A stretch of DNA of 19,868 bases from an uncultured Oceanospirillales bacterium (GCA_913061245.1 CAJXTO010000010.1:1-19868), one strand, 5' to 3'; positions 7,059 to 14,568 are shown, counted from the stretch's first letter. Notes: generated by a model from the letters alone, not told the origin. Made by a program: numbers and translations.

Positions 7059-7385
7059 TCAACCGCGATCTAAATGATCGATTTTATTTGGCACGCCGTC
7101 CCACTCTTCGGCATCGGGGAGTGGGTCTTTCTTTTCAGTGATGTTCGGCCAGACACGAGATAATTCATCGTTGATTTCGATAAAGACTTTTTGATCTTCA
7201 GATAGCTCGTCTTCCGACAGAATTGCGCCAGCAGGACACTCAGGCTCACAGAGCGCGCAGTCAATACACTCATCTGGATTGATAACGAGGAAGTTGGGGC
7301 CTTCATAGAAACAATCCACCGGGCAGACTTCGACGCAGTCTGTGTATTTACAGCGGATACAGTTATCAACAACAACAAATGTCAT
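7059..7385 (-). CDS. fdxA: Seven-iron ferredoxin FdxA
   Basis: A 108-aa soluble electron carrier of the Azotobacter ferredoxin I type, with one [3Fe-4S] and one [4Fe-4S] cluster. By alignment with that protein, C9, C17 and C50 bind the three-iron cluster and C21, C40, C43 and C46 the four-iron cluster. C12 and C25 are the usual non-ligand cysteines. The C-terminal tail ITEKKDPLPDAEEWDG is typical of gammaproteobacterial FdxA. AAAGGAGAG (7391-7399) precedes the ATG. It follows mutS on the same strand after 27 bases and may have its own promoter. It converges on rpoS with one base between the two stop codons. Its physiological partner is unknown from sequence. Confidence 0.95.
   Translation of the reverse strand: MTFVVVDNCIRCKYTDCVEVCPVDCFYEGPNFLVINPDECIDCALCEPECPAGAILSEDELSEDQKVFIEINDELSRVWPNITEKKDPLPDAEEWDGVPNKIDHLDRG
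7066..7089 (+). terminator. Weak candidate terminator just after rpoS
   Basis: CGATC (7066-7070) and GATCG (7076-7080) form a five-base stem around TAAAT, followed by ATTTTATTT (7081-7089). The stem is short and lies over the last codons of convergent fdxA, so it is at best a weak accessory to the stronger hairpin at 7100. Confidence 0.25.
7100..7136 (+). terminator. Intrinsic terminator for rpoS, embedded antisense in fdxA
   Basis: CCCACTCTTCG (7100-7110) pairs with CGGGGAGTGGG (7115-7125) over 11 positions, nine Watson-Crick and two G-U, around a GCAT loop. A T-rich tract TCTTTCTTTTC (7126-7136) follows on the + strand only. It lies 43 bases past the rpoS stop and reads in the rpoS direction. 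The same bases encode the conserved FdxA tail KKDPLPDAEEW on the other strand. Confidence 0.6.
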
Positions 7386-7409
7386 GGGTCTCTCCTTTGT
7401 GCGGCCAAG

Positions 7410-7438
7410 ATTCTATGCGTTTGCGTCTGAATCGCCAA
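7410..7438 (-). promoter_or_regulatory. Candidate sigma70-type promoter for fdxA
   Basis: On the - strand TTGGCG (7433-7438) and TAGAAT (7410-7415) are separated by exactly 17 bases, matching the consensus hexamers at four and five of six positions. Transcription would start about 18-20 bases before the fdxA ATG, leaving the AAAGGAGAG site in the leader. The -10 overlaps the mutS stop codon. Confidence 0.4.
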
Positions 7439-9995
7439 GTGACTCTCGTGCTTTTAACACTAGCGTCTCAAGTGTCGACCATGCTTCTCTCGGTGAGAGA
7501 TCATCAGGATCAAGGTGGGCTAATTGGCTTACAAGCGGATCTGGTGGTTGGTTGAACAAGTCCGCCTGTGGCGCTTGGTGTTGGTTGAGAGCCACTTGTT
7601 GTGATTCAAGCTCAGCTAAATAGGATGCGGCCCGACCAATGATGTCATCTGGTACGCCAGCGCGTCGTGCGACATGGAGACCATAGCTTTGAGAGGTGGG
7701 GCCATCCATCACGCGATGCAGGAACACGATGTGATCACCGGTTACTTGTGCAGTAAGGTGGACGTTAAAAGCAGATGGTTCGCTGTCAGGTAGGTGTGTC
7801 AACTCAAAATAGTGTGTTGCAAAGAGTGTCAGTGCTTGACGCTTAGCCAGTGCCTCAGCAGAGGCCCACGCCAAAGCAAGGCCATCAAATGTACTGGTGC
7901 CTCGGCCCACTTCATCCATCAAGACAAGCGACTGATCAGAGGCTTCAGCTAAAATAGCTGCTGTTTCTGTCATCTCGACCATGAAGGTTGACCGACCACC
8001 TGCGAGATCGTCAGATGCGCCAATCCGGGTGAATATTCGGTCGATTGGACCGATGGATGCGTGGTCTGCAGGCACAAAGCTACCAATACGCGCGAGAAGC
8101 GCAATCAGTGCTGTCTGCCGCATGTAAGTCGACTTACCACCCATATTGGGTCCGGTGATTAATGCAAGCGAATTGTCACTATTGAGCTGTGTGTCATTGG
8201 GTACGAAAGGGTCTGTGCTCGCTTTTTCAATGACCGGATGGCGACCATTAGTAATGTGTACTTCGACTCGGTCTGAAAGCACGGGTTCAACCCAGCGCTC
8301 GTGGCTTGCAACCATCGCGAGACTTGTTAACACATCAAGCTCAGCCAATGACTGCGTCAGCGTTTTAAGGTCGTTAATTGCATCCGTGAGTGGGTCAAAT
8401 AATGCATCGAATAGGTGGCGTTCACGACTTAATGCCTGGCTCTCAGCTGACAACGCTTTGTCTTCAAACGTTTTAAGCTCAGGTGTGGTAAAGCGTTCAG
8501 CATTTTTCAGCGTTTGGCGTCTTTGGAAGTGCAAGGGCGCTTCTTGCGTGGCCAGTGTCGCCTTTGAGATTTCGAAATAGTAGCCATGTACTCGGTTGTA
8601 ACCGAGTTTGAGTCCTGTAATTCCTGAATTTGCCCGTTCTGTTTCTTCCATTTCTGTCAGAAGACTCGAAGCGTCCCGAGAAAATCTGCGCAGTTGGTCG
8701 AGCTCTTCATCGTAACCTTCTCGAATGACTCCGCCGGCGCTGATCACAACTGATGGTTCGATTTCCAGCGCATCATTGAGCAATTGCTGGATCTCTTCCA
8801 TCAATAAAAGCGCATCACCAAGGGCATTAACTGATGAATATGTTGACTGAGTGAGTCGTGCTTTGAGTTCAGGAAGCTCTTTGAGACTGTCGCGTAGCCG
8901 CGTGAGATCGCGAGGTCTTGCTGATTTCAAACCAATTCGAGCAACAATCCGCTCGAGATCGCCGATGCGCCTTAAGTGGTTTGTGATTGAAGCGGTGAGT
9001 CCTGAATCAATCAGTTCTCGAATATTGGTCAGGCGTCGTGTTGGGATGTCTGTGTCGCGATAGGGTGCTGTGATCCAACGCGCCAGTTCACGACTGCCCA
9101 TTGCAGTAGATGTCTGATCGAGAACCCAGAGAAGCGTGTGTTTCCGTTCGCCCTTTAATGTTCGAATCAGTTCTAAATTCTTTTGTGTGGTTTGATCGAG
9201 AATAACGCGGTTGTCATCACGGATGAGCTTGGGTCTTGAGAAATGCGCAAGCTCGGTTCGTTGTGTGTCGTATAAATAAGTGAGTAAGGCAGCAGTGGCT
9301 TCAAGGCCTTGATCGCTGACATCACTTAAGCCGAGGCCCCTGGCATCGTTGACTTGATAGGTGCGCTCGAGCTCTCTTGCGAGTTGATCAAGCGTATAGT
9401 GCCAGGGCGGAAGTTCGACTTGACGAATATCGGTCGCAAAGAGATCTGCATCTTGGGTGAGACATTCTTTGGGTTCAATCCGTGTAAAAAGACTATCAAC
9501 AGCTTCACGGCTCAGTTGGTCATAAATCAGAATTTCGCCACGCGAAACAGATCCTAGCGCCACTGAGTATGTGAGTCCGTGGCTATTGAGAGAGGCTACC
9601 CAAAGCTCCTGTCCCGAGTCGACGAATGCATCATCGGTCACCGTACCTGGGGTGAGGATGCGAGTGACTTCTCGTGCGACCGGTCCTTTGGACTCTCCAG
9701 GGATGCCCACTTGCTCGCAGACAACAACAGAGAGGCCTGCGTTTAATAAGCGTGCTTGATAGTTTTCGGCTGCGTGATAGGGGACACCTGCCATTGGAAT
9801 GGGTTCACCCGCCGATTGGCCACGACTGGTGAGTGTGATGTCGAGTACCTGAGCCGCTGTCTTTGCGTCGTCAAAGAACAATTCATAAAAATCACCCATG
9901 CGATAAAACACCAGCGATGTTGGATGTTGTTCCTTAATCGCTAGGTATTGCTGCATCATGGGAGTGTGCTGAGACAGTGGGGCTTTTTGATCCAT
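7413..9995 (-). CDS. mutS: DNA mismatch repair protein MutS
   Basis: The mismatch-recognition ATPase of methyl-directed repair, 860 aa against 853 in E. coli and colinear with it. The mismatch-reading F36 and E38 lie in GDFYELF. The connector, lever and clamp domains follow, and the Walker A motif GPNMGGKST begins at 615. VLMDEVGRGTST supplies Walker B and the signature, and FATHYFELT the switch region. QADLF (about 810-814) fits the sliding-clamp binding consensus. The tail LDPDDLSPREAW resembles the E. coli tetramerisation segment. No Shine-Dalgarno precedes ATG 9995. The homology of HTPMMQQYL with E. coli supports this start. It is divergent from pncC and upstream of fdxA. recA, often nearby, is absent. 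Confidence 0.97.
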   Translation of the reverse strand: MDQKAPLSQHTPMMQQYLAIKEQHPTSLVFYRMGDFYELFFDDAKTAAQVLDITLTSRGQSAGEPIPMAGVPYHAAENYQARLLNAGLSVVVCEQVGIPGESKGPVAREVTRILTPGTVTDDAFVDSGQELWVASLNSHGLTYSVALGSVSRGEILIYDQLSREAVDSLFTRIEPKECLTQDADLFATDIRQVELPPWHYTLDQLARELERTYQVNDARGLGLSDVSDQGLEATAALLTYLYDTQRTELAHFSRPKLIRDDNRVILDQTTQKNLELIRTLKGERKHTLLWVLDQTSTAMGSRELARWITAPYRDTDIPTRRLTNIRELIDSGLTASITNHLRRIGDLERIVARIGLKSARPRDLTRLRDSLKELPELKARLTQSTYSSVNALGDALLLMEEIQQLLNDALEIEPSVVISAGGVIREGYDEELDQLRRFSRDASSLLTEMEETERANSGITGLKLGYNRVHGYYFEISKATLATQEAPLHFQRRQTLKNAERFTTPELKTFEDKALSAESQALSRERHLFDALFDPLTDAINDLKTLTQSLAELDVLTSLAMVASHERWVEPVLSDRVEVHITNGRHPVIEKASTDPFVPNDTQLNSDNSLALITGPNMGGKSTYMRQTALIALLARIGSFVPADHASIGPIDRIFTRIGASDDLAGGRSTFMVEMTETAAILAEASDQSLVLMDEVGRGTSTFDGLALAWASAEALAKRQALTLFATHYFELTHLPDSEPSAFNVHLTAQVTGDHIVFLHRVMDGPTSQSYGLHVARRAGVPDDIIGRAASYLAELESQQVALNQHQAPQADLFNQPPDPLVSQLAHLDPDDLSPREAWSTLETLVLKARESLGDSDANA

Positions 9996-10001
9996 CGTGG
10001 C

Positions 10002-10007
10002 ATTCTA
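10002..10007 (-). promoter_or_regulatory. Candidate -10 element for mutS
   Basis: TAGAAT on the - strand (five of six matches to consensus) ends six bases before the mutS ATG. If active, transcription would begin at or next to the start codon, which would fit the absence of a Shine-Dalgarno. No good -35 is visible at 16-18 bases, so this is tentative. Confidence 0.25.
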
Positions 10008-10029
10008 AAGAAAAGACGTGGAATGGTGT

Positions 10030-10530
10030 ATGACTTCAGAACTTTTGCCTGTTTTAAATGAACTGCATGTGCGTTTAATTGAATCGCGCCAGACGGTCTC
10101 TGTTGCTGAAAGCTGCACCGGTGGCTTATTGGGTGCGGCATTGACTGAGTGTTCTGGTTCCTCTGCTTATTTTTTAGGTGGGGTGCAGGCGTATGCCAAT
10201 TCTGTGAAGGAAGAACTACTTGGTGTGAGCCATGAAACGCTGTTGTCGTTTGGCGCTGTGAGTGAAGAAGTTGCTTCTGAAATGGCTTTAGGGATACAGA
10301 GACTCACGGGGTCGGATTGGGCGCTGTCGACCACTGGAATCGCTGGACCGGATGGTGGAACTGATGAGAAGCCTGTCGGTACTGTTTGGGTGTCGGTCGC
10401 AGATTCTGACGGTGTGTACAGCCAAAAGCTTGCGCTGGACGGTACGCGTTCTGAAATCCGTGATTGCACAGTCGTGGAGGCTTTATCCATGCTTTTAGAG
10501 CGCCTTTCTGATGACGACGATGATCTTTAA
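10030..10530 (+). CDS. pncC: CinA C-terminal domain protein, nicotinamide-nucleotide amidase PncC
   Basis: A stand-alone CinA C-terminal domain of 166 aa, the size of E. coli PncC. PncC deamidates nicotinamide mononucleotide released by NAD-dependent reactions such as DNA ligase, recycling it to NAD. The family motifs are AESCTGG, the Asn/Lys-containing YANSVKEELLG, GAVSEEV, and GIAGPDGGTDEKPVGTVW. The tail ends in a run of aspartates. I choose ATG 10030 because MTSELLPVL aligns with the E. coli N-terminus. An in-frame GTG at 10018 would add four residues. Only 34 bases separate it from divergent mutS, so the promoters must overlap the genes. recA does not follow, unlike the common mutS-cinA-recA order. 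Confidence 0.9.
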   Translation: MTSELLPVLNELHVRLIESRQTVSVAESCTGGLLGAALTECSGSSAYFLGGVQAYANSVKEELLGVSHETLLSFGAVSEEVASEMALGIQRLTGSDWALSTTGIAGPDGGTDEKPVGTVWVSVADSDGVYSQKLALDGTRSEIRDCTVVEALSMLLERLSDDDDDL

Positions 10531-10536
10531 CTTCAT

Positions 10537-10579
10537 TTGGATGCCCCAATTTTGAAATTCGGGTTCTTGGATGGGCCAA
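10537..10579 (+). repeat. Pair of 13-base dyads, possible operator
   Basis: TTGGATGCCCCAA (10537-10549) and TTGGATGGGCCAA (10567-10579) match at 11 of 13 positions and start exactly 30 bases apart, about three helical turns. Each has TTGG/CCAA arms around a five-base centre. The second extends to CTTGG/CCAAG and lies just upstream of the -10-like TATACT at 10587. Between them is an AT-rich dyad (10548-10559). Confidence 0.4.
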
Positions 10580-10586
10580 GGACCGG

Positions 10587-10592
10587 TATACT
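10587..10592 (+). promoter_or_regulatory. Candidate -10 element for the zinc ribbon-aspS operon
   Basis: TATACT (five of six matches to TATAAT) lies 35 bases before the FmdB-family start in the only sizeable gap upstream of the aspS-tol run. No -35 of good quality sits at 16-18 bases; TTCTTG (10564-10569) is at 17. A weak -35 covered by a dyad repeat would fit an activated or repressed promoter. Confidence 0.35.
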
Positions 10593-10627
10593 TTCACGTT
10601 TTTGGCAAGCAATTGGTCGAGGTCAAT

Positions 10628-10894
10628 ATGCCAATTTATGAATATCAATGCGCAGCATGCGGACAATCGCATGATGCTTTACAGAAGTTATCTGATGCAC
10701 CACTGGTTGATTGCCCGGCATGTGGCAAGCCAGAGCTGAAAAAGAAAATCAGTGCAGCCGGATTCCGTCTCACTGGAGGCGGCTGGTACGAGACTGATTT
10801 TAAGACTGGTGACAAAAAGAAAAACTTGGCGGGTGACGGTAAGTCATCGGATGCCAAATCAACGACTTCAAAGAAAACGGAATCGGCTGCTTAA
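10628..10894 (+). CDS. FmdB-family zinc-ribbon protein
   Basis: An 88-aa protein opening with the family hallmark MPIYEYQCAACG. Cysteines 8, 11, 29 and 32 form two CxxC knuckles (CAAC, CPAC) expected to bind one zinc. The core reaches GGGWYETDF (about 50-58). The last 30 residues are a Lys/Ser/Thr-rich, probably disordered tail. The start is ATG 10628 after GAGGT (10619-10623); an in-frame ATG at 10571 would add 19 residues without family support and would overlap the promoter-like element. The family often sits directly before aspS in gammaproteobacteria. Its biochemical role is not established; the name comes from a presumed regulator in methylotrophs. A regulatory or RNA-related role here would be a guess. 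Confidence 0.88.
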   Translation: MPIYEYQCAACGQSHDALQKLSDAPLVDCPACGKPELKKKISAAGFRLTGGGWYETDFKTGDKKKNLAGDGKSSDAKSTTSKKTESAA

Positions 10895-10920
10895 GCCATT
10901 TGAAAAAGGAATACACATCA

Positions 10921-12696
10921 ATGCGTACCCACTATTGCGGCGAACTCAATGCCAAGCACATCGGTGACACAATCACTGTTTGCGGTTGGGTTCATCGCCG
11001 CCGCGACCATGGCGGCGTGATCTTTCTTGACCTGCGTGATCGCCAAGGGCTGCTCCAGGTCGTCGTAGACCCTGATACAGAAGAGGCGTTTGCGACAGCT
11101 GATCGCGCGAGATCAGAGTGGGTAATGCAGATCACAGGACTTGTTCGCGCCCGTCCAGAAGGGACTGTGAACGCTGATATGCCTACCGGTGAGATCGAAG
11201 TTCTTGGCCGTGAGGTGAAGGTTTTGAATACAGCCGATACGCCTCCATTCCAGCTCGATGAGCATGCGAAGGTGGGTGAGGAAGTGCGTTTGAAGCATCG
11301 CTACATGGATCTCCGTCGTCCGGAGATGCTTGAAAACCTGATGCTGCGTTCGCGCGTGACCACGTTTGTACGTAACTTTTTGGCGAACAATGGCTTTGTC
11401 GATACCGAAACACCTGTGTTGACGCGAGCGACTCCAGAAGGTGCTCGCGACTATTTGGTGCCTTCTCGTGTTCATAAGGGTGAGTTTTTTGCGCTCCCAC
11501 AGTCACCGCAGTTGTTTAAGCAGTTATTGATGGTGGCTGGCCTTGATCGGTATTTCCAGATCGCGAAGTGTTTCCGGGACGAGGATCTGCGCGCGGATCG
11601 TCAGCCTGAATTTACGCAGATCGACCTTGAGATGTCGTTTGTGGATGAAGAAGCGGTGATGGGGCTGACTGAGTCGATGATCCGCGAGCTGTTCAAAACA
11701 GAGATGGATATCGATTTAGGTGAATTCCCAAGAATGCCATATGCAGAGGCGATGGCGCGGTTTGGTAGCGATAAGCCTGACCTTAGGATTCCCTTAGAAC
11801 TCATTGATATTAAAGACTTAATGGCGTCTGTTGATTTCAAGGTATTCAGTGGTCCTGCCAATGATCCGAATGGTCGTGTGACTGTTTTGAAGGTGCCAGG
11901 TGGTGCGACGATCTCGCGTAAAGAGATCGATGACTACACGAAGTTTGTCAGCCAATATGGTGCCAAAGGGTTAGCTTGGGTCAAGGTTAATGCACTCGCA
12001 GAGGGTGTCGAGGGTCTGCAGAGCCCAATCCTTAAATTCATGCCTGACGATGTCGTGATGTCCTTGATCGAGCGTGTCGATGCGAAGGATGGAGATATCT
12101 TGTTCTTCGGTGCAGATTCGACGCGCGTTGTATCAGATGCACTCGGTGCTTTGCGTGTGAAGTTGGGTCATGACTTGAACTTAATCACCCATGCGTGGGC
12201 ACCGCTTTGGGTTGTTGATTTCCCAATGTTTGAAGACGCAGGTGATGGACAAGTGGCCGCATTACACCATCCATTTACAGCGCCGACAGTTGAGCCTGCC
12301 GCATTAAAAGCGAAGCCCTTGGATGCGCTCTCTCGAGCTTATGACATGGTGTTAAATGGAACTGAACTTGGTGGTGGATCGATTCGTATTCACGACCAAG
12401 GCATGCAGCAAGCTGTTTTCGAGGTGCTGAATATTTCTCCAGAAGAGCAGCAAGAAAAGTTTGGCTTCTTACTGGATGCCTTGCGCTATGGTGCGCCACC
12501 ACATGGTGGTTTGGCATTTGGTTTGGACCGTCTCGTGATGCTGATGCTTGGTGCGACTTCAATTCGTGATGTGATTGCCTTCCCGAAAACACAATCAGCG
12601 ACATGTCTGCTAACGGATGCGCCAGGTGCTGTGAGCCCAGAACAGTTAAAAGAAGTGGGTGTACGGATTCGTCAGGATAAAACGGAGTCGATGTAA
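10921..12696 (+). CDS. aspS: Aspartyl-tRNA synthetase
   Basis: A class II synthetase of 591 aa with the bacterial layout: N-terminal OB-fold anticodon domain (MRTHYCGELN, then GWVHRRRDHGG), catalytic core and inserted GAD domain. Motif 2 reads FRDEDLRADRQPEFTQIDLEMSF in consecutive parts, and motif 3 is GLAFGLDRLVML. The start is ATG 10921 after AAGGA (10906-10910), aligning with E. coli MRTEYCG. An in-frame TTG at 10900 is rejected. H30 and G81 match the residues linked to relaxed tRNA specificity in Pseudomonas aeruginosa, where E. coli has Leu and Lys. The enzyme may therefore also charge tRNA-Asn. The stop overlaps yebC by one base (TAATG). Confidence 0.97.
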   Translation: MRTHYCGELNAKHIGDTITVCGWVHRRRDHGGVIFLDLRDRQGLLQVVVDPDTEEAFATADRARSEWVMQITGLVRARPEGTVNADMPTGEIEVLGREVKVLNTADTPPFQLDEHAKVGEEVRLKHRYMDLRRPEMLENLMLRSRVTTFVRNFLANNGFVDTETPVLTRATPEGARDYLVPSRVHKGEFFALPQSPQLFKQLLMVAGLDRYFQIAKCFRDEDLRADRQPEFTQIDLEMSFVDEEAVMGLTESMIRELFKTEMDIDLGEFPRMPYAEAMARFGSDKPDLRIPLELIDIKDLMASVDFKVFSGPANDPNGRVTVLKVPGGATISRKEIDDYTKFVSQYGAKGLAWVKVNALAEGVEGLQSPILKFMPDDVVMSLIERVDAKDGDILFFGADSTRVVSDALGALRVKLGHDLNLITHAWAPLWVVDFPMFEDAGDGQVAALHHPFTAPTVEPAALKAKPLDALSRAYDMVLNGTELGGGSIRIHDQGMQQAVFEVLNISPEEQQEKFGFLLDALRYGAPPHGGLAFGLDRLVMLMLGATSIRDVIAFPKTQSATCLLTDAPGAVSPEQLKEVGVRIRQDKTESM

Positions 12697-13439
12697 TGGC
12701 AGGTCATAGTAAATGGGCCAACATTAAGCATAAAAAGGCTGCGCAGGATGCGAAGCGTGGCAAGATTTTTACGAAGCTGATCCGCGAAATCACAGTCGCA
12801 GCCAAGATGGGTGGTGGCGAGCCTGCTGATAATCCGCGTTTGCGTGCTGCGGTCGATAAAGCGTTATCAGCCAACATGACGAAAGACACAATTCAGCGTG
12901 CAATTGATCGTGGTGCTGGTGGCGGTGATAACGATAACGTTGAAGAGCTGGTGTACGAAGGTTACGGACCAGGTGGTGTTGCTGTCTTGGTTGAAGTGAT
13001 GACGGATAACAAAAACCGGACAGTTGCTGAAGTGCGTCATGCCTTCAGTAAGTGTGGTGGTAACCTTGGAACGGATGGTTCTGTTGCCTATTTGTTTACA
13101 AAACGCGGGCAGATTTTAATCGACGGCGCGGATGAAGATGTAGTCATGGAAGCTGCACTTGAGGCAGGCGCTGAAGATGTTATCAGTCAGGATGATGGTT
13201 CAATCGACGTTGCGACCACGCAAAATGACGTGGTCGAAGTCAAAGATGCGCTGGTTGCCGCGGGTGTTGAGGTGTTATCTGCTGAGGTTGCTTTGGTTCC
13301 ATCAACAACCGCTGAGTTGGATGAAGACAGTGCGCCTAAGGTCATGAAACTGATTGATATGCTCGAAGACTTAGACGACGTGCAAAACGTCTATACCAAC
13401 GCCAACTTCACTGATGAGTTGCTTGAGTTACTCGCCTAA
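12696..13439 (+). CDS. yebC: YebC/TACO1 family translation-associated protein
   Basis: A 247-aa cytoplasmic protein with the family start MAGHSKWANIKHKKAAQDAKRGK. Other marks are TKLIREI, NPRLRAAVDKA, EGYGPGGVA, TDNKNRT, and the tail NVYTNANF. Older annotation calls the family a probable transcriptional regulator. The mitochondrial homologue TACO1 is a translation activator, and recent bacterial work assigns YebC to relief of ribosome stalling at proline-rich stretches. I follow that assignment as family knowledge only. The ATG overlaps the aspS stop by one base, and its own stop overlaps ruvC the same way. yebC before ruvC is a widely conserved order. Confidence 0.95.
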   Translation: MAGHSKWANIKHKKAAQDAKRGKIFTKLIREITVAAKMGGGEPADNPRLRAAVDKALSANMTKDTIQRAIDRGAGGGDNDNVEELVYEGYGPGGVAVLVEVMTDNKNRTVAEVRHAFSKCGGNLGTDGSVAYLFTKRGQILIDGADEDVVMEAALEAGAEDVISQDDGSIDVATTQNDVVEVKDALVAAGVEVLSAEVALVPSTTAELDEDSAPKVMKLIDMLEDLDDVQNVYTNANFTDELLELLA

Positions 13440-13987
13440 TGCGTAGAATCCTCGGCATCGATCCTGGCTCCATTAAAACTGGGTGGGGCGTGATCGAAGT
13501 CGAGGGAAGTCGCGTGACCTATTTGGAATCTGGAATCTTACGTCTCGGTTCGGGCGATATGTCTGAACGATTGCTTATTCTGCATCGAGGCCTTTTAGAG
13601 GTGATTGAGCGGCTAGAGCCGACTGAATGTGCTGTTGAGGAAGTGTTTTTAGCCAAAAACTTTCAGTCCGCATTGAAGTTGGGCCAAGCGCGCGGCGTCG
13701 CGCTTTTATCTGCAGGCAATGCTGCGATACCGGTCAAAGAGTTCGCTGCAAAGACAGTCAAGCAAGCAATCTGTGGTCAGGGTCAGGCGAGTAAGACACA
13801 AATGCAGAATATGGTCATTCGGATTTTGAATTTGGCTGAGAATCCAGGTGAAGATGCCGCTGATGCACTCGGTATTGCGCTCTGTGCGGGGTACAGTAAA
13901 GATGGTGTTGGAGCAGATGCTCGTTTTCGTTTGTCATCGCGCTCACGCTCAGGCAGTCGTTGGCGCTTAAAGGAGAGTCCGAAATGA
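13439..13987 (+). CDS. ruvC: Holliday junction resolvase RuvC
   Basis: An endonuclease of 182 aa that nicks Holliday junctions symmetrically. The four catalytic acidic residues are in place: D8 (ILGIDPGS), E67 (CAVEEVF), and D139 and D142 (EDAADALGIA). AKNFQSALKLGQARG (72-86) is the usual dimer and DNA-contact helix. About 30 residues after the core (SKDGVGADARFR onward) are Arg/Ser-rich and basic, slightly longer than in E. coli. The ruvA ribosome site AAAGGAG lies in its last codons, and its stop overlaps ruvA by ATGA. It works with the RuvAB motor encoded next. Confidence 0.97.
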   Translation: MRRILGIDPGSIKTGWGVIEVEGSRVTYLESGILRLGSGDMSERLLILHRGLLEVIERLEPTECAVEEVFLAKNFQSALKLGQARGVALLSAGNAAIPVKEFAAKTVKQAICGQGQASKTQMQNMVIRILNLAENPGEDAADALGIALCAGYSKDGVGADARFRLSSRSRSGSRWRLKESPK

Positions 13988-14568
13988 TCGGCCGGATTAC
14001 AGGCACGTTATTGGGAATTGAGCATCAGACGGCGCTCGTTGATGTGGGTGGTGTCGGATATGAGATCGAATGCCCAATCAGCACATTGTGTGAATTGCCA
14101 CCTGTTGGTCAAACGGTGACTTTGCTGACACATTTTGTTGTTCGCGAGGATGCGCAGCTTCTTTACGGTTTCTTGACCCATGACGATCGTGAATCGTTCC
14201 GGATTCTAATCAAAATATCAGGCGTCGGGCCGAAGCTTGCGATTGGCGTACTGTCCGGTCTTTCTGGTGATGAGCTTGCTGCTGCTGTCGAGCGTGACGA
14301 CGTGGCAACGTTGACGCGTCTCCCGGGTGTTGGGAAGAAAACGGCTGAGCGTTTGTTGGTTGAATTGCGAGGTCGAATGACCTCGACCGGGCGTGCCCAA
14401 TCAAGTCATGCGGCATCGCCAGTTGAAGAAGCCGTTCTTGGTTTAATCGCGCTTGGATATAAAGAAACTGAAGCGCGCAAAGCCATCAATGCGTTACCCA
14501 AAGAGACTGAGGCAACACCCGAAAGTTTGATTCGGTTAAGTCTTAAACAGATGTTGCGAACACCATGA
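13984..14568 (+). CDS. ruvA: Holliday junction branch migration protein RuvA
   Basis: A 194-aa junction-binding subunit that loads RuvB. Domain I is an OB fold (MIGRITGTLLG to about 65). Domain II has paired helix-hairpin-helix motifs, ISGVGPKLAIGVLSG and LPGVGKKTAERLLVEL. A linker with Ser/Thr and a C-terminal domain III (EEAVLGLIALGYKETEARKAI) bind RuvB. I use ATG 13984, preceded by AAAGGAG (13969-13975). An in-frame TTG at 13960 would add eight residues before the conserved MIGRI start. The gene overlaps ruvC and ruvB by four bases each. Confidence 0.97.
   Translation: MIGRITGTLLGIEHQTALVDVGGVGYEIECPISTLCELPPVGQTVTLLTHFVVREDAQLLYGFLTHDDRESFRILIKISGVGPKLAIGVLSGLSGDELAAAVERDDVATLTRLPGVGKKTAERLLVELRGRMTSTGRAQSSHAASPVEEAVLGLIALGYKETEARKAINALPKETEATPESLIRLSLKQMLRTP

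Noticed and set aside
8146..8580. 144-aa reading frame opposite mutS
   Set aside because: A Ser-rich shadow of the MutS clamp region, with no independent support.
10571..10627. 19-residue N-terminal extension of the zinc-ribbon protein
   Set aside because: The family begins MPIYEY at 10628, and the extension overlaps promoter-like sequence.
12915..12922. GCTGGTGG octamers here and at 19430-19437 as Chi sites
   Set aside because: Chi is defined for E. coli relatives; two chance copies inside Gly/Ala-rich codons are expected.
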